Positions 8,860-17,769 of a stretch of DNA of 33,922 nt are shown here, piece after piece; within the stretch, counting starts at the first letter, position 1, and each line of letters opens with the position of its first letter. This DNA comes from Opitutia bacterium (GTDB lineage Bacteria > Verrucomicrobiota > Verrucomicrobiia > Opitutales > Seribacteraceae). The position numbers were made by a program, and so were the translations under genes. A model generated the notes under the pieces. It saw only the letters and a list, made by a program, of their open reading frames with translations, had not been told where the DNA came from and did no database searches. The stretch covers positions 63,112-97,033 of the forward strand of contig NZKY01000051.1 of NCBI GenBank assembly GCA_002694035.1. The letters run 5' to 3'.

Positions 8860-10694
8860 TCTTAGGAATCTCAGCATACTACCACGATAGTGCTGCAGCA
8901 CTTGTAGCCGAAGGTAGTATTATTGCAGCAGCACAAGAGGAAAGATTTACTCGTATCAAACACGATTACAACTTCCCTGTGCATGCTATTAATTATTGCC
9001 TCAGGGAAGCGAACATTTCATTGAATGATCTGGATCAAATTGTCTTTTATGAAAAACCTCTTCTTAAGTTTGACCGTTTACTAGAAACTTATATCGGGTT
9101 TGCTCCAAAAGGGCTTAAATCATTTGTTCATGCAATGCCTCAATGGCTAAAGCAGAAACTTCACCTCCCAAGAGAAATCAAAAAGAATTTACCTGATAGA
9201 TGGAATAAACCCATTGTATTTACCTCTCATCATGAATCACATGCTGCCAGTGCGTTTTTTCCAAGTCCTTTCGAAGAAGCAGCTATCTTAACGATGGATG
9301 GAGTCGGTGAATGGGATACTGCTACTGTTGGAGTCGGTGAGAGGAATCGAATCCAACTACTTAAATCGATGCATTTCCCGGATTCTTTGGGGCTTTTATA
9401 TAGTGCTTTTACTTATTTTTGTGGGTTTAGGGTTAATTCAGGTGAGTACAAGTTAATGGGTTTGGCACCATATGGAAATCCTGTTTTTAAAGATTTGATT
9501 TTAGATACTTTAATTGACCTAAAAGAAGACGGTTCATTTTCTCTTAATTTAGACTATTTCAATTATTGTCAGGGTTTAACAATGACTAATGATAAATTTG
9601 CCAATTTATTTGGTGGACCTCCCAGGAAATCTGAAAGTGTAATAACAGACCGAGAAATTAACTTAGCTTCATCAATACAAGCTGTAACAGAGGAAATTGT
9701 CTTGCGAATGGCTCGCTTTACGAGAGATCTTAGTCAAAAAGAAAACCTTTGCATATCTGGAGGGGTGGCCCTGAATTGTGTTGCCAATGGAAAACTCCTT
9801 AATGAAAAAATATTTAAAAATATTTGGATCCAACCAGCATCAGGCGATGCAGGAGGTGCCTTGGGTTGTGCATTATTCACTCATTATCAACTGATGGAAA
9901 ATAATAGAATCCCTTCGCCTCATGATTCAATGGAAGGATCTTTCCTTGGGCCTAAATTCGAAAATAATGAGATTCGATCTTTTCTTGATAAAAACCAAAT
10001 TCCAAACCATTTTTACTCGTCAGAAAAGGAATTACTTAAAATTATTTGTCAATTTATAAGTAAAGGGAAAATAATTGGTTGGTTTCAAGGAAGAATGGAA
10101 TTCGGTCCCCGAGCACTTGGAGGAAGAAGTATTATCGGTGATGCAAGAAACTCGGAAATGCAAACCAAGATGAACCTCAGCATAAAATTTAGAGAGTCAT
10201 TCAGACCCTTTGCACCGTCAATACTCGAAGAGGAAACTTCTCATTTTTTTGATTTGGATTCACCTTCTCCCTACATGTTACTAGTCGCTCCAATAAAAAA
10301 TGAAATTCGCCGAGAGCTAACCAATGAAGAAAAAAAAGCAATGAAAGATTCAAATCTCTTAGCCCGCGTAAAAATTGACAGATCGAGTATTCCCGCCGTT
10401 ACTCATGTCGACTACTCTGCTCGTGTTCAGTCGGTTACTGAGGAGCGTAACGGACGCTATTATAGATTGATTCGAGAATTCAGAAATTCATTTAAATCAC
10501 CGATATTAGTTAATACGAGTTTTAATGTTCGTGGTGAACCGATTGTATGTACTCCCCAAGATGCGTACCGCTGTTTTGTATCAACTGACATGGATGTTCT
10601 TGTTTTGGAAAATTTTGTTTTATTGAAAACAGAACAACCTGATGAATCCTTTAAAGAAAAAGAAAAATATATTAGTAGCTTTGACCTCGATTAA
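8856..10694 (+). CDS. Carbamoyltransferase, NodU/CmcH/SxtI family
   Basis: MILGISAYYHDSAAALVAEGSIIAAAQEERFTRIKHD; HHESHAASAFFPSPFEEAAILTMDGVGEWDT; GEYKLMGLAPYG; SGGVALNCVANGKL; FGPRALGGRSIIGDAR. GTG start. Confidence 0.96.
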   Translation: MILGISAYYHDSAAALVAEGSIIAAAQEERFTRIKHDYNFPVHAINYCLREANISLNDLDQIVFYEKPLLKFDRLLETYIGFAPKGLKSFVHAMPQWLKQKLHLPREIKKNLPDRWNKPIVFTSHHESHAASAFFPSPFEEAAILTMDGVGEWDTATVGVGERNRIQLLKSMHFPDSLGLLYSAFTYFCGFRVNSGEYKLMGLAPYGNPVFKDLILDTLIDLKEDGSFSLNLDYFNYCQGLTMTNDKFANLFGGPPRKSESVITDREINLASSIQAVTEEIVLRMARFTRDLSQKENLCISGGVALNCVANGKLLNEKIFKNIWIQPASGDAGGALGCALFTHYQLMENNRIPSPHDSMEGSFLGPKFENNEIRSFLDKNQIPNHFYSSEKELLKIICQFISKGKIIGWFQGRMEFGPRALGGRSIIGDARNSEMQTKMNLSIKFRESFRPFAPSILEEETSHFFDLDSPSPYMLLVAPIKNEIRRELTNEEKKAMKDSNLLARVKIDRSSIPAVTHVDYSARVQSVTEERNGRYYRLIREFRNSFKSPILVNTSFNVRGEPIVCTPQDAYRCFVSTDMDVLVLENFVLLKTEQPDESFKEKEKYISSFDLD

Positions 10695-10702
10695 AAATAA
10701 TT

Positions 10703-11140
10703 ATGAGTACACCAAAACAGTTAAAAGTAGCTAATAAAGATGCCGTACGAGGGCTTGGTATAAAATTACTGATTGGACTCCCTATTTCAGGTTTATTTTG
10801 GACAATAATTTTCTATTTTTTTGTATCGAATGAGTCTTGGAATTTTAAAATTTTACTCTTTTTTTCCATTTTCGGAATTTTCCTTGGAGGAGGATCAATA
10901 ATTAATTTTGCTTTCGGATCTTCAGTTTATCAACTTTGGCACAAATTGATTAGCTTAATTGATTCAATAATCGTGTGGTTGTTTCTTCCTTTTTTTTATT
11001 ATTTAGTTTTCTTTCCTTATTCTTTAGCTCTGAGGCTTACAGGGAAATCGAAATTCAATCAAAAAAAAATCAAAACTTCTAGTTACTGGAGAGAAATCGA
11101 TAACTCAAAAAACAATAAAAGATATCTTCAACAATTTTAA
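10703..11140 (+). CDS. SxtJ family membrane protein
   Basis: Small membrane protein immediately after the carbamoyltransferase; FFYYLVFFPYSLALRLTGKSKF...SSYWRE pattern of SxtJ proteins. Confidence 0.8.
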   Translation: MSTPKQLKVANKDAVRGLGIKLLIGLPISGLFWTIIFYFFVSNESWNFKILLFFSIFGIFLGGGSIINFAFGSSVYQLWHKLISLIDSIIVWLFLPFFYYLVFFPYSLALRLTGKSKFNQKKIKTSSYWREIDNSKNNKRYLQQF

Positions 11141-11149
11141 GTATAACCT

Positions 11150-11347
11150 ATGATTAAAGAAAAAAAAGATTTCCAAAAATTAACAGAAAAAAGCGAGCAA
11201 TCTGGTTTAATCCTAGAACTTTTTTCAATGCTCAAACATAACAAAAAGTGGTGGCTTACACCAATTGTACTGGTGCTTCTTCTATTTGGTTTGCTTATCA
11301 TACTTGGTGGTAGCACATATGCACCCTTTATTTATACACTTTTCTAG
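11150..11347 (+). CDS. DUF5989 family protein (SxtK-like)
   Basis: 65 aa, single TM: LILELFSMLKHNKKWWLTPIVLVLLLFGLLIILGGSTYAPFIYTLF; fits DUF5989 by sequence and by position after SxtJ. Confidence 0.85.
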   Translation: MIKEKKDFQKLTEKSEQSGLILELFSMLKHNKKWWLTPIVLVLLLFGLLIILGGSTYAPFIYTLF

Positions 11348-11364
11348 ATATTTTCTTTGTTTTT

Positions 11365-12423
11365 ATGAAAATCTTAATAACAGGGATTGCCGGATTTGCG
11401 GGTAGTAATATTGCCTCTGATCTAATTTCTTGCCATCCCAACATCAAAATCTTTGGGATAGACAATTTTTCTAGAAAAGGATGTGAACAAAATATAGATT
11501 TGTTAAATGCTAAAGGTATCAAGTTAATTCGGGGAGATCTTCGCTTAACATCCGATATTGATACTATTCCGCAAGTCGATTGGGTTATAGATTGTGCCGC
11601 TAACCCATCAGTTCTTGGGGGTCTTGACGGTCAAGTTTCAAGCAAGCAAGTTATTGAGAATAACCTCTTGGGGACAGTTAATCTTTTAGAATTCTGTAAA
11701 AAATACCAAGCTGGATTGATCTTAATTAGCACAAGTCGTGTTTATTCTGCTCTTGAATTGGCAAATTTGCCGGTCAAACTAATAAAAGATCGCTTCGAAA
11801 TTGATAACCCCAACATTCCCGGACTAACTGATCAAGGCATTTCTGAAAGTTTTTCTACCTCGGCACCCATTTCCCTATACGGAGTATCCAAGTTGACATC
11901 CGAGCAGCTAATTTTGGAATACAGTTATAATTTTGATTTTCCAGTCTGGATCAATCGATGTGGGGTTCTTGCTGGGGCAGGTCAATTCGGTAAGGCGGAT
12001 CAAGGAATTTTTTCTTACTGGATTCATTCATTTAAAGAGAAGCAACCTTTAAAATACATAGGCTTTGGTGGGACTGGTCATCAGGTGCGAGATGCACTTC
12101 ATCCAAGAGACTTAGTTTTCTTACTTTCCAATCAAATTATGGACCCCAATTTTAACGCGCCCAAAATAATAAATATTGGTGGTGGAATAGAAAATTCAAT
12201 CTCACTCAAACAGTTGACTAATTGGTGTGAAGAAAGGTTTGGTGCCAACGAAATTCTTTCATCACAAGAAAAACGACCGTTGGATGCGCCTTGGATTGTG
12301 ATGGATTCATCAGCGGCTCAAAAAGCTTGGAAATGGAGAGCCAAAATTGAGATCTATAAAATTCTTGATGAGATTGCTGATTTTGCTAGTAGTAAATCTA
12401 ATTGGCTATCTTTGACATCCTAA
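11365..12423 (+). CDS. NAD-dependent epimerase/dehydratase (extended SDR), CDP-paratose 2-epimerase-like
   Basis: MKILITGIAGFAGSNIA; GIDNFSRKGCEQNI; DCAANPSVLGGLDGQ; STSRVYS; YGVSK catalytic YxxxK. Confidence 0.85.
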   Translation: MKILITGIAGFAGSNIASDLISCHPNIKIFGIDNFSRKGCEQNIDLLNAKGIKLIRGDLRLTSDIDTIPQVDWVIDCAANPSVLGGLDGQVSSKQVIENNLLGTVNLLEFCKKYQAGLILISTSRVYSALELANLPVKLIKDRFEIDNPNIPGLTDQGISESFSTSAPISLYGVSKLTSEQLILEYSYNFDFPVWINRCGVLAGAGQFGKADQGIFSYWIHSFKEKQPLKYIGFGGTGHQVRDALHPRDLVFLLSNQIMDPNFNAPKIINIGGGIENSISLKQLTNWCEERFGANEILSSQEKRPLDAPWIVMDSSAAQKAWKWRAKIEIYKILDEIADFASSKSNWLSLTS

Positions 12424-12427
12424 GATC

Positions 12428-13525
12428 ATGAAAATTGAATTTTGTGACCTTTCGCTTCCTAAAGATAAAGAAAGAAAAATCTGGGATAAAGCCAAATGCC
12501 TAGTTCAAAATAGGGACTTCATACTAGGTAGTGAAGTAATTGAATTTGAAGAAGCCTTTGCAAAATATTGCCAATGTGATTACGCAAAAGGAGTCGCAAC
12601 TGGCTGTGATGGACTTCTATGGGCGATGCAAGCTCTTGGAATTGGAAAAGGAGATGAAGTGATCACAGTCGCCAATACATTCATTGGAACTGTTCTTCCA
12701 ATCATTCGCGTAGGAGCGTCTCCTATTTTAGTTGATTGTGATCCAATCACTCAACAAATTGATCCGCTTGCGGTTGCTGATGCGATAACTCACAAAACCA
12801 CCGCCATTTTAGCAGTACATCTATACGGCAGGTTGGCTCCCATGGATGAACTTCTAAAAATTGCCAATAAACATGGATTGATTCTTCTAGAAGATGCCGC
12901 TCAGGCTCATGGTGCTAAATATAAGGGAACAAGAGCCGGTAGCATAGGCAAGGCCGCAGGATTTAGCTTTTATCCTGCAAAGAACCTAGGGGCTTGGGGA
13001 GATGGTGGAGCGATGACAACTTCGGATTCTAAATTAGCGAATAAAGTCGATAAGATGCGCAACTATGGCCAAGAAAAAAAATACTATCATTCCGAGCTTG
13101 GTTGGAATAGTCGCTTAGATACAATTCAAGCAATAGTTTTGATGGAAAAGCTTAAGCTGCTTGACGAATGGAATGAGAGACGACGAATCGTGGCTTCCTG
13201 GTATTATGAATTTCTTAAAGAAAAAGATGTTACTACTTATCTTGAATCATCAGAAAATGAAGCGGTTCATCATCTTTTTGTGGTCACACTGAAAAATCGG
13301 AATAAAATGATTGAAAATTTATCTAACATTGGAATACCAACAGGTATTCACTACCCTGTCCCAATTCATAAACATGAATGTTTTTCGGAGTACTCTTTTA
13401 CGAAAGGAAAGACTTTTCCTGTTGCCGAAAAACAAGCTGATGAATTGCTTTCCCTACCCATGCACCCAAACTTAACTCATTCAGAAGTTGAGTCCATAAT
13501 TACTGCAATCTCACATTTCTTTTAA
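12428..13525 (+). CDS. DegT/DnrJ/EryC1/StrS family PLP-dependent sugar aminotransferase
   Basis: GVATGCDGLLWAMQALGIGKGDEVITVANTFIGT; LEDAAQAHGAKYKG; FSFYPAKNLGAWGDGGAMTT (PLP lysine). Confidence 0.95.
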   Translation: MKIEFCDLSLPKDKERKIWDKAKCLVQNRDFILGSEVIEFEEAFAKYCQCDYAKGVATGCDGLLWAMQALGIGKGDEVITVANTFIGTVLPIIRVGASPILVDCDPITQQIDPLAVADAITHKTTAILAVHLYGRLAPMDELLKIANKHGLILLEDAAQAHGAKYKGTRAGSIGKAAGFSFYPAKNLGAWGDGGAMTTSDSKLANKVDKMRNYGQEKKYYHSELGWNSRLDTIQAIVLMEKLKLLDEWNERRRIVASWYYEFLKEKDVTTYLESSENEAVHHLFVVTLKNRNKMIENLSNIGIPTGIHYPVPIHKHECFSEYSFTKGKTFPVAEKQADELLSLPMHPNLTHSEVESIITAISHFF

Positions 13526-13527
13526 TT

Positions 13528-13989
13528 TTGAATCAACCCAAAACTTTTTCATGTAAAATCCGTGATGTGGAGTTTGGTTCTAATGTTACAGTCGTGGAAC
13601 CATGCAATTTGTATGAGTGTAAAATAGGAGATTCTTCATTCATTGGTCCTTTCGTTGAAATCCAATCAAAAGTAGTTGTGGGGAATCACTGCAGAGTACA
13701 GTCCCATACTTTTATTTGCAGTAATGTCACTCTTGGAAATTATTGTTTTATTGGCCACGGAGTAACTTTTACTAATGACTTATTTAGAAAAGGGTCTCCT
13801 AGTGCAGAAGAGAATGATTGGTTGCCTACAATAATTGAAAATAATGTTTCTATAGGAAGCGGAGTAACATTACTCCCAGTCAAAATTATTGAGGGCTGCG
13901 TAATTGGAGCTGGTTCTGTTGTCACGAAGAACTTGAAAATAAAGGGTATTTATGCAGGTAATCCAGCAAAATTGATAAGAAAGCTTTGA
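13528..13989 (+). CDS. Left-handed beta-helix (hexapeptide repeat) acyltransferase, WbpD/WlbB-like N-acetyltransferase
   Basis: Hexapeptide repeats (SFIGPFVEIQSKVVVGNHCRVQSHTFICSNVTLGNYCFIGHGVTFTND) ending in GAGSVVTKNLKIKGIYAGNPAKLI. TTG start. Confidence 0.88.
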   Translation: MNQPKTFSCKIRDVEFGSNVTVVEPCNLYECKIGDSSFIGPFVEIQSKVVVGNHCRVQSHTFICSNVTLGNYCFIGHGVTFTNDLFRKGSPSAEENDWLPTIIENNVSIGSGVTLLPVKIIEGCVIGAGSVVTKNLKIKGIYAGNPAKLIRKL

Positions 13990-14792
13990 ACACCATTCAG
14001 GAATTCTCCACAAAAAAGTACATCGATCGATTAATCGCTTCGACCCCTTCGAAGCCTCAAAATAAAAGAATTACTTACAGGAAATATTCGATTTTAGTCA
14101 CAATGCCTTGTTGGAACGAAGAAAGAAAAGTCGGACCTGGAGTCAATGCTGTACCGAAGACTTTAGTTGATACGGTTTGTGTTGTTGACAACGGATCAAT
14201 CGACAATACGGCAAATGAAGCAAACGAGGCTGGTGCTTTAGTTATCTCACATCCAATTAATCTCGGAGCCGGAGGAGGAATTCGAACCGGATTAGCATAT
14301 GGCAAACTCAATCAATACGACCTCCTCGCCGTATTGGCAGGAGACAACCAAGATGACCCCAATGATCTTTACCGTGCCGTGGATAAATTAATAGATGACG
14401 ATTTAGATTACATTCAAGGGTCTCGCTGGCTTAAAGAAGGCAAAAGAGAAAATATGACCTTATCCAGAACAATTCTTACATGGTTGTATTCACTGTTTTT
14501 TAGAATCTTATTCAGAGCAAAAATAACTGATGCAACCAATGGTTTTCGGGTATTTAGAAGAGAGGTACTTGAAAACCCTAAATTGAATCTTTGGCAGGAT
14601 TGGTTGCTGCAATATGAACTTGAGCCTTACTTGCTAATTCAAACCTGTCGGGCGGGCTACAGGGTATCGGAAGTCCCTGTCACAAAGCGCTATCATAATG
14701 ATATGAAGGACAATACTAAAATGGTTCCATTTAAAAGTTGGTGGTCTATACTTCGACCTCTGTTTTTGATTAGCCTGAAAATAAGAAAATGA
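13986..14792 (+). CDS. Glycosyltransferase family 2 (DPM1-like)
   Basis: ILVTMPCWNEERKVGPGVNAVP; VCVVDNGSIDNT; NLGAGGGIRTGLAYG; AGDNQDDPNDL. TTGA overlap with upstream stop. Confidence 0.9.
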   Translation: MNTIQEFSTKKYIDRLIASTPSKPQNKRITYRKYSILVTMPCWNEERKVGPGVNAVPKTLVDTVCVVDNGSIDNTANEANEAGALVISHPINLGAGGGIRTGLAYGKLNQYDLLAVLAGDNQDDPNDLYRAVDKLIDDDLDYIQGSRWLKEGKRENMTLSRTILTWLYSLFFRILFRAKITDATNGFRVFRREVLENPKLNLWQDWLLQYELEPYLLIQTCRAGYRVSEVPVTKRYHNDMKDNTKMVPFKSWWSILRPLFLISLKIRK

Positions 14793-15817
14793 CCAAAATA
14801 ATTAAAATTGGTTTAATTGGAGCAGGTAGATGGGGACCAAACCTTATCGGCTCCTTAAGGCGTATCGAAGGTGTCGAAATTAAACATGTTGCCGACCAGA
14901 GCAAAGAGGCAATTCAAAAAATTGTTAAGAGATTTGACTGCATTATACCACACGAAGACCCGCAATCGTTAATTGGCCAAAATGAATTGGATGCTGTATT
15001 GATTGCAACTCCTGTAGAAACTCATTTTTCATTAGCAAAAGAAGTTCTGAATAGCGGTAAAAATGTTTTTGTGGAAAAGCCTTTTGGGCAGTCTATTAAA
15101 GAATGTAACATACTTTTGAAACTTGCTAAAAAAAACGAACTTCAAATCATGGTCGGTCATGTATTTCTTTTCAACGCCTCCATCTTAGCTCTCAAGAAAG
15201 TTCTGGATTCAGGAGATCTGGGAAAGATTATGCATCTTGAAGCCCACAGAACAAATTTAGGACCTGTTCGCAAAGATGTTAACGCAGTTTGGGATCTAAC
15301 TTCCCATGATTTGTCAATTTTTGATTTCCTCTTGGATGATTTACCTGAATCAGTTAGCTGCCTAGGCTCATGTAAGTTGGATGAAAAAGTTGAAGATACC
15401 TCCTACACAACTTTTAAATATCCAAAGAATATTCTAGCACATGCTCATGCAAGTTGGCTTAATCCAAGGAAAGTTAGGCAGATAACAGTAATTGGAGATA
15501 GAAAAATGGCTATCTGGGATGATTTGAATCTAGAACACCCTATCATGATCTATGATTCATCAATCGGTCTAGAACAATCTTACTATTCGGATTCTTTTGC
15601 ATCACACAGACTTTCTTATAATCGTGGAGCAGTGGTATTACCTCCTATTTCTACTAACGAACCCTTGCTTGAGGAAATGAACCATTTCATCAAAGTTCTT
15701 AGGGGAGGAGTAGAGAATCGCTGCTCTGGAAAATATGCAACCGAAGTAGTAAAATCACTTGTTCACGCCGATCAATCACTTCAATCCCGAGGAGTTTTCA
15801 TAAAAATCAAAAGATAA
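14789..15817 (+). CDS. Gfo/Idh/MocA family oxidoreductase (WlbA/WbpB-like)
   Basis: KIGLIGAGRWGPNLIGSLRR; VLIATPVETHFSLAKEVLNSGKNVFVEKPFGQS; VWDLTSHDLSIFDFLL. Confidence 0.92.
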   Translation: MTKIIKIGLIGAGRWGPNLIGSLRRIEGVEIKHVADQSKEAIQKIVKRFDCIIPHEDPQSLIGQNELDAVLIATPVETHFSLAKEVLNSGKNVFVEKPFGQSIKECNILLKLAKKNELQIMVGHVFLFNASILALKKVLDSGDLGKIMHLEAHRTNLGPVRKDVNAVWDLTSHDLSIFDFLLDDLPESVSCLGSCKLDEKVEDTSYTTFKYPKNILAHAHASWLNPRKVRQITVIGDRKMAIWDDLNLEHPIMIYDSSIGLEQSYYSDSFASHRLSYNRGAVVLPPISTNEPLLEEMNHFIKVLRGGVENRCSGKYATEVVKSLVHADQSLQSRGVFIKIKR

Positions 15818-15864
15818 TTAATACAAAAAGAACAATAACAAGAAGCCTCAGGTTTTTAACATCT

Positions 15865-17769
15865 TTGCCAGTTTGGTTTCTCTTTTTTTTCGTCATTAAT
15901 GCAGCCTTGCATAGAAGCAAACAACCTGAGTGGTTCAACTTATATTCTACTCCAAAAGTACTGTTCATAATTACAACAATCTTAGTTTGCTGGATAAGCT
16001 TTATTTTCATCAATAAACTTACTTTTACTTCTAGATTGATCTTATTTTGGGAAAAAATTTCAGCTAAATTTTATTGGACTTTAATTATAACAGCTTTACT
16101 TAGTGCAATTCCTCATTTTGTTAGTGGAATTTCCGTAGGTGAAGATATTGGAGGGCAAGTCAAAACATCTGTTCAATGGATAAATGGATCAGTATCTTCT
16201 CCCAATATCATTAGGCAACCAAATCCTACTGATTTATCATCTGACAACTGCCGTTGGATATTACGCTCGCCTGGTGCCACACTCTTACCAATTCCATTTA
16301 TGCTTGCTGGGGTTTCAATAGGTCATTCATTACAATTCGGATTATTGATCTGCTCATTAATTGGCTCTTTTGGATGGTTAAGATTTTTTAGTAGGCTAAA
16401 TATTTGCAAAAGCTTTTTATTAATTGGGGCAATCATGCTTGGCTTGATGGCAGGAAATTCAATTTCTTGTTATGCAACTGCAAACATAATCCTTTTTGCT
16501 CTAGTACCCTGGTTTCTCCTGTGGGCACTTAAAATAGAATCTCTTGTACAAGACACTATTTGCAAATCAAGTGTTGTATATGCGTTGGTTTTTATACTCT
16601 TCCTTCTCGGTTCTTTTGTATGGATAAAACTCTCCGGAATAATTGTTGCAGGGACAATTGGAGCATGCCTTTTGTTTATGCTTTTCAATAAATTGCGAGG
16701 TAAACAAAAATTTTATTTAATAACAGTCTATGCTTTAGTAGGTTTGCTTTTTTGGATCCCTTTTTATTCCTTAGAGAAAATAAATTTTTACCATACTGGG
16801 GTTACAGCAGATAAAGCTTATGAAGAAGTATCAAGTGAAATTGAAGCTCCTTTAACCGGAAAACATTGGCTCAAAAGTACTCGTAGTGGATGGTTGGTTT
16901 GGAGTCTTGCAGCAGCTCCTGGTTATGCATTACCGACAAAAAGTATTGCTATTTGCATAAGGGATTTAGGAAAGCAATTTATGAGCTTTCGTGAGTGGAT
17001 GGATAATAACCAAATTAACGATCATGTTTTGCTAGCCGGGTTACTGGGTTTCATTTTGTCTGTATTATTGTTTCTAGAATTTAAATTGGTTTTCCATGAT
17101 CTTAATCCTCAATTTAAAATCATTCTGTTATGCTTTTTAACAATTCCCTTTTTAGGTTTATCTATCTTGGCTTATCGATTTCAATGGAACTACCTTCTAT
17201 ACCATTCTCATACATTTGAATTTTGGTTGGTTTTTCTTTTACCTATTGCACTATCTTGTGCAAAGCTGAATTCTTTAAAGCATTCTTCGCTTTTTCTTTG
17301 TGCAGTTTGCGTGGCATTTCCTCTTACAAAAAACCTGGAAAATATAATTACTCAAGCTACTGACCGAGAAGACTCTTTTACTTCAAAAACTGAACTTAAA
17401 TTAGGACTTTCAAGTTCTCGCTTCTCCAAAGCCATAGAAAAAATAGAATCCGATTCTAAAAATGTTTATGATATTCTGTTTTTTTTACCCAAAGGAGATA
17501 GCGGGGATTTAATTTTGCGCACTAAGATGAGGACTCTATCAACCCATTTTTCCGGAGATAACTTCCAAAACTCAAGAGTCTTTTTGACCGCGAAACCCTT
17601 AAATGTCTATTGTGCTTACGATTCTTCTCTTGCAAAAAATTCTGAATTCATGGGTGCATTAAGCTCAAAGTTTCCTCAAGCTTTTTCCAAAGAAATTATC
17701 TTCGAACAAAATATTACAGTTTTAAAATTAAGACTTATCCCAAACCACAATAAATCATTTCAAACATAA
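15865..17769 (+). CDS. Large integral membrane protein, probable GT-C glycosyltransferase; true start may be 15814-15817
   Basis: About 12 hydrophobic segments; first loop EDIGGQVKTSVQWINGS; the frame is open back to the preceding stop (see finding). Confidence 0.55.
   Translation: MPVWFLFFFVINAALHRSKQPEWFNLYSTPKVLFIITTILVCWISFIFINKLTFTSRLILFWEKISAKFYWTLIITALLSAIPHFVSGISVGEDIGGQVKTSVQWINGSVSSPNIIRQPNPTDLSSDNCRWILRSPGATLLPIPFMLAGVSIGHSLQFGLLICSLIGSFGWLRFFSRLNICKSFLLIGAIMLGLMAGNSISCYATANIILFALVPWFLLWALKIESLVQDTICKSSVVYALVFILFLLGSFVWIKLSGIIVAGTIGACLLFMLFNKLRGKQKFYLITVYALVGLLFWIPFYSLEKINFYHTGVTADKAYEEVSSEIEAPLTGKHWLKSTRSGWLVWSLAAAPGYALPTKSIAICIRDLGKQFMSFREWMDNNQINDHVLLAGLLGFILSVLLFLEFKLVFHDLNPQFKIILLCFLTIPFLGLSILAYRFQWNYLLYHSHTFEFWLVFLLPIALSCAKLNSLKHSSLFLCAVCVAFPLTKNLENIITQATDREDSFTSKTELKLGLSSSRFSKAIEKIESDSKNVYDILFFLPKGDSGDLILRTKMRTLSTHFSGDNFQNSRVFLTAKPLNVYCAYDSSLAKNSEFMGALSSKFPQAFSKEIIFEQNITVLKLRLIPNHNKSFQT

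Noticed and set aside
9290-9345. Direct repeat GGAGTCGGTGA in the carbamoyltransferase
   Set aside because: Two 11-nt copies encoding GVGE in conserved protein sequence; no wider repeat structure.
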